DNA of 5,985 nucleotides from an uncultured Burkholderiales bacterium. GTDB taxonomy: Bacteria > Pseudomonadota > Gammaproteobacteria > Burkholderiales > Burkholderiaceae_E. Under the pieces are notes generated by a model. The model did no database searches. It was given only the letters and a program-made list of their open reading frames with translations, and was not told the DNA's origin. The translations under genes and the position numbers were made by a program. Positions 4,953 through 5,985 of this stretch are shown in pieces. The DNA is taken from the NCBI GenBank assembly GCA_903923345.1, contig CAIXXI010000487.1, positions 1-5,985 of the forward strand, in the 5' to 3' direction. How positions within the stretch are numbered: position 1 is the stretch's first letter; every line of letters starts with the position of its first letter.

Positions 4953-5985
4953 ATGTGGTTCACGCGCGTCTCGATCAACAACCCGGTTCTGGCCACCATG
5001 ATGATGCTGGCCTTCGTCGTGCTGGGCCTGTTTTCGTATCAGCGGCTGTCGGTCGATCAATTCCCCGACATCAGCTTTCCGGTGGTGGTGGTCAGCACTG
5101 AATATCCAGGCGCTGCACCGGAGATCGTCGAAACCGATGTGACCCGCAAAATTGAAGAGCAGGTCAACACGATCAGTGGCATCAAGAAGCTGTCGTCGCG
5201 GTCGTACGAAAGCTCTTCGGTCGTCATCATTGAATTCGACCTGACCACTGATCCGGCGCGCGCAGCGCAGGATGTTCGCGAAAAAGTGTCGATCGTGAAG
5301 TCGGTGTTCAAGCGCGAAGTCAAGGAACCCGTGATTTCCCGCTTCAACCCGGACGACCAGCCTGTCGTCTCGCTGGCGCTGCGATCGCCCACGCGCAACG
5401 CCCGCGAACTCACCGCACTGGCGGATCAGGTGGTGAAGCGGCGCATCGAGAACGCCCGCGGCGTGGGTCGGGTGACCGTGGTCGGCAGCGTCAAACGCGA
5501 GGTGCAGGTTGTCATCCGCCCGGCCGAGATGGAGGCACTGCGCGTTGGCATTGATCAGATTCTCAATGCCTTGCGCAACGAAAATCAGCAGTTGCCAGCC
5601 GGCACGGTGATCACCAAGGACCGCGAGCAGGCTGTCCAGATCCGTGGCCGACTTGAATCGGTCGCGGATTTTGATCGCATCGTGGTGGCGCGCCGCGGCA
5701 ATCAGCCGGTCTATCTGTCGCAGGTTGCCACCGTGATTGATGGCCAGGAAGAGCTGGAATCGATGGCTCTGGTCAACGGTCAGCGCGCGATTTCGCTCGA
5801 CATCATCAAGTCCCAGGGCGAGAACACCATCGCGGTGGTCGACGAGGTCAAGCGTATCGTCGAAGCCCTGGGTCAACAGCTGCCAGAAGATGTGGCGATC
5901 TCGGTGGTGCGTGACCAGTCCACCTCGATTCGCAACTCGGTGGCCGGTGTCAAACGCAGCATCATCGAAGGCGCGCTGCTGACCG
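4953..5985 (+). CDS. RND efflux permease, HAE1/AcrB type (N-terminal 344 residues, cut by window end)
   Basis: The frame is open from ATG 4953 to the last base, giving 344 residues of a protein that is normally about 1020-1060 long. RND permeases are inner-membrane proton antiporters that form trimers and export drugs, solvents or metabolites through an adaptor and an outer-membrane channel. MWFTRVSINNPVLATMMM is the typical HAE1 start. TM1 covers about 11-30. Residues about 38-70 (VDQFPDISFPVVVVSTEYPG) are the conserved opening of the porter domain. VTRKIEEQVNTISGIKKLSSRSYESSSVVIIEF at about 67-99 fits the PN1 subdomain, and later residues to about 330 fit PN2. SVAGVKRSIIEGALLT at the cut marks the approach to TM2. 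The proton-relay Asp residues of TM4 lie beyond the window, so activity cannot be judged. No strong ribosome binding site is seen. It forms an operon with the adaptor. Confidence 0.95.
   Translation, partial: MWFTRVSINNPVLATMMMLAFVVLGLFSYQRLSVDQFPDISFPVVVVSTEYPGAAPEIVETDVTRKIEEQVNTISGIKKLSSRSYESSSVVIIEFDLTTDPARAAQDVREKVSIVKSVFKREVKEPVISRFNPDDQPVVSLALRSPTRNARELTALADQVVKRRIENARGVGRVTVVGSVKREVQVVIRPAEMEALRVGIDQILNALRNENQQLPAGTVITKDREQAVQIRGRLESVADFDRIVVARRGNQPVYLSQVATVIDGQEELESMALVNGQRAISLDIIKSQGENTIAVVDEVKRIVEALGQQLPEDVAISVVRDQSTSIRNSVAGVKRSIIEGALLT

Noticed and set aside
4926..5876. Long minus-strand open frame of 316 codons opposite the permease
   Set aside because: It lies antisense to an unmistakable RND permease. 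Its product is rich in His, Asp and Arg with no domain pattern, as expected for the reverse-complement frame of a GC-rich gene.
1..5985. A novel defence, mobile or biosynthetic system
   Set aside because: The window holds thiC with its TPP switch, one MBL hydrolase, and the start of an RND efflux operon. No toxin-antitoxin, nuclease, integrase, phage or CRISPR signature was found on either strand.

Overview
The window is high-GC chromosomal DNA. Its gene content, codon use and protein style fit a betaproteobacterium, perhaps Burkholderiales; this is inferred from protein texture and not from a marker gene. Nothing in it looks mobile: I see no insertion sequence, integrase, tRNA, rRNA or CRISPR array. 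It is mostly ordinary housekeeping DNA, with some regulatory structure worth checking.

Layout. From 1 to about 3573 everything is on the minus strand, so transcription runs from right to left. First comes a 301-residue metallo-beta-lactamase-fold hydrolase (3573 to 2668). A TPP riboswitch aptamer follows (about 2606 to 2511), with a 145-nt leader holding two small hairpins. Next is thiC (2365 to 452), the 4-amino-5-hydroxymethyl-2-methylpyrimidine phosphate synthase of thiamine biosynthesis. After thiC there are two stem-loops and a small gene (327 to 64) for an 87-residue, Gln/Gly/Ala/Ser-rich, apparently disordered protein. A strong stem-loop (12-48) follows that gene.

From 3712 to the right edge everything is on the plus strand. 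A 398-residue RND periplasmic adaptor (membrane-fusion protein) is followed 44 nt later by the N-terminal 344 residues of an RND inner-membrane permease of the HAE1/AcrB type, cut by the window end. The permease frame is open from ATG 4953 to the last base. No outer-membrane TolC-like gene is visible.

How the parts work together. ThiC makes the pyrimidine half of thiamine, and the riboswitch should lower thiC expression when TPP is plentiful. The adaptor and permease should form two of the three parts of a drug or metabolite efflux pump. The MBL hydrolase has no evident link to either system. It and the adaptor gene are divergent across a 138-nt region (3574-3711). That region holds a clear TATACT box only 10 nt before the adaptor ATG, suggesting an almost leaderless mRNA, and a short perfect inverted repeat where the -35 element should be.
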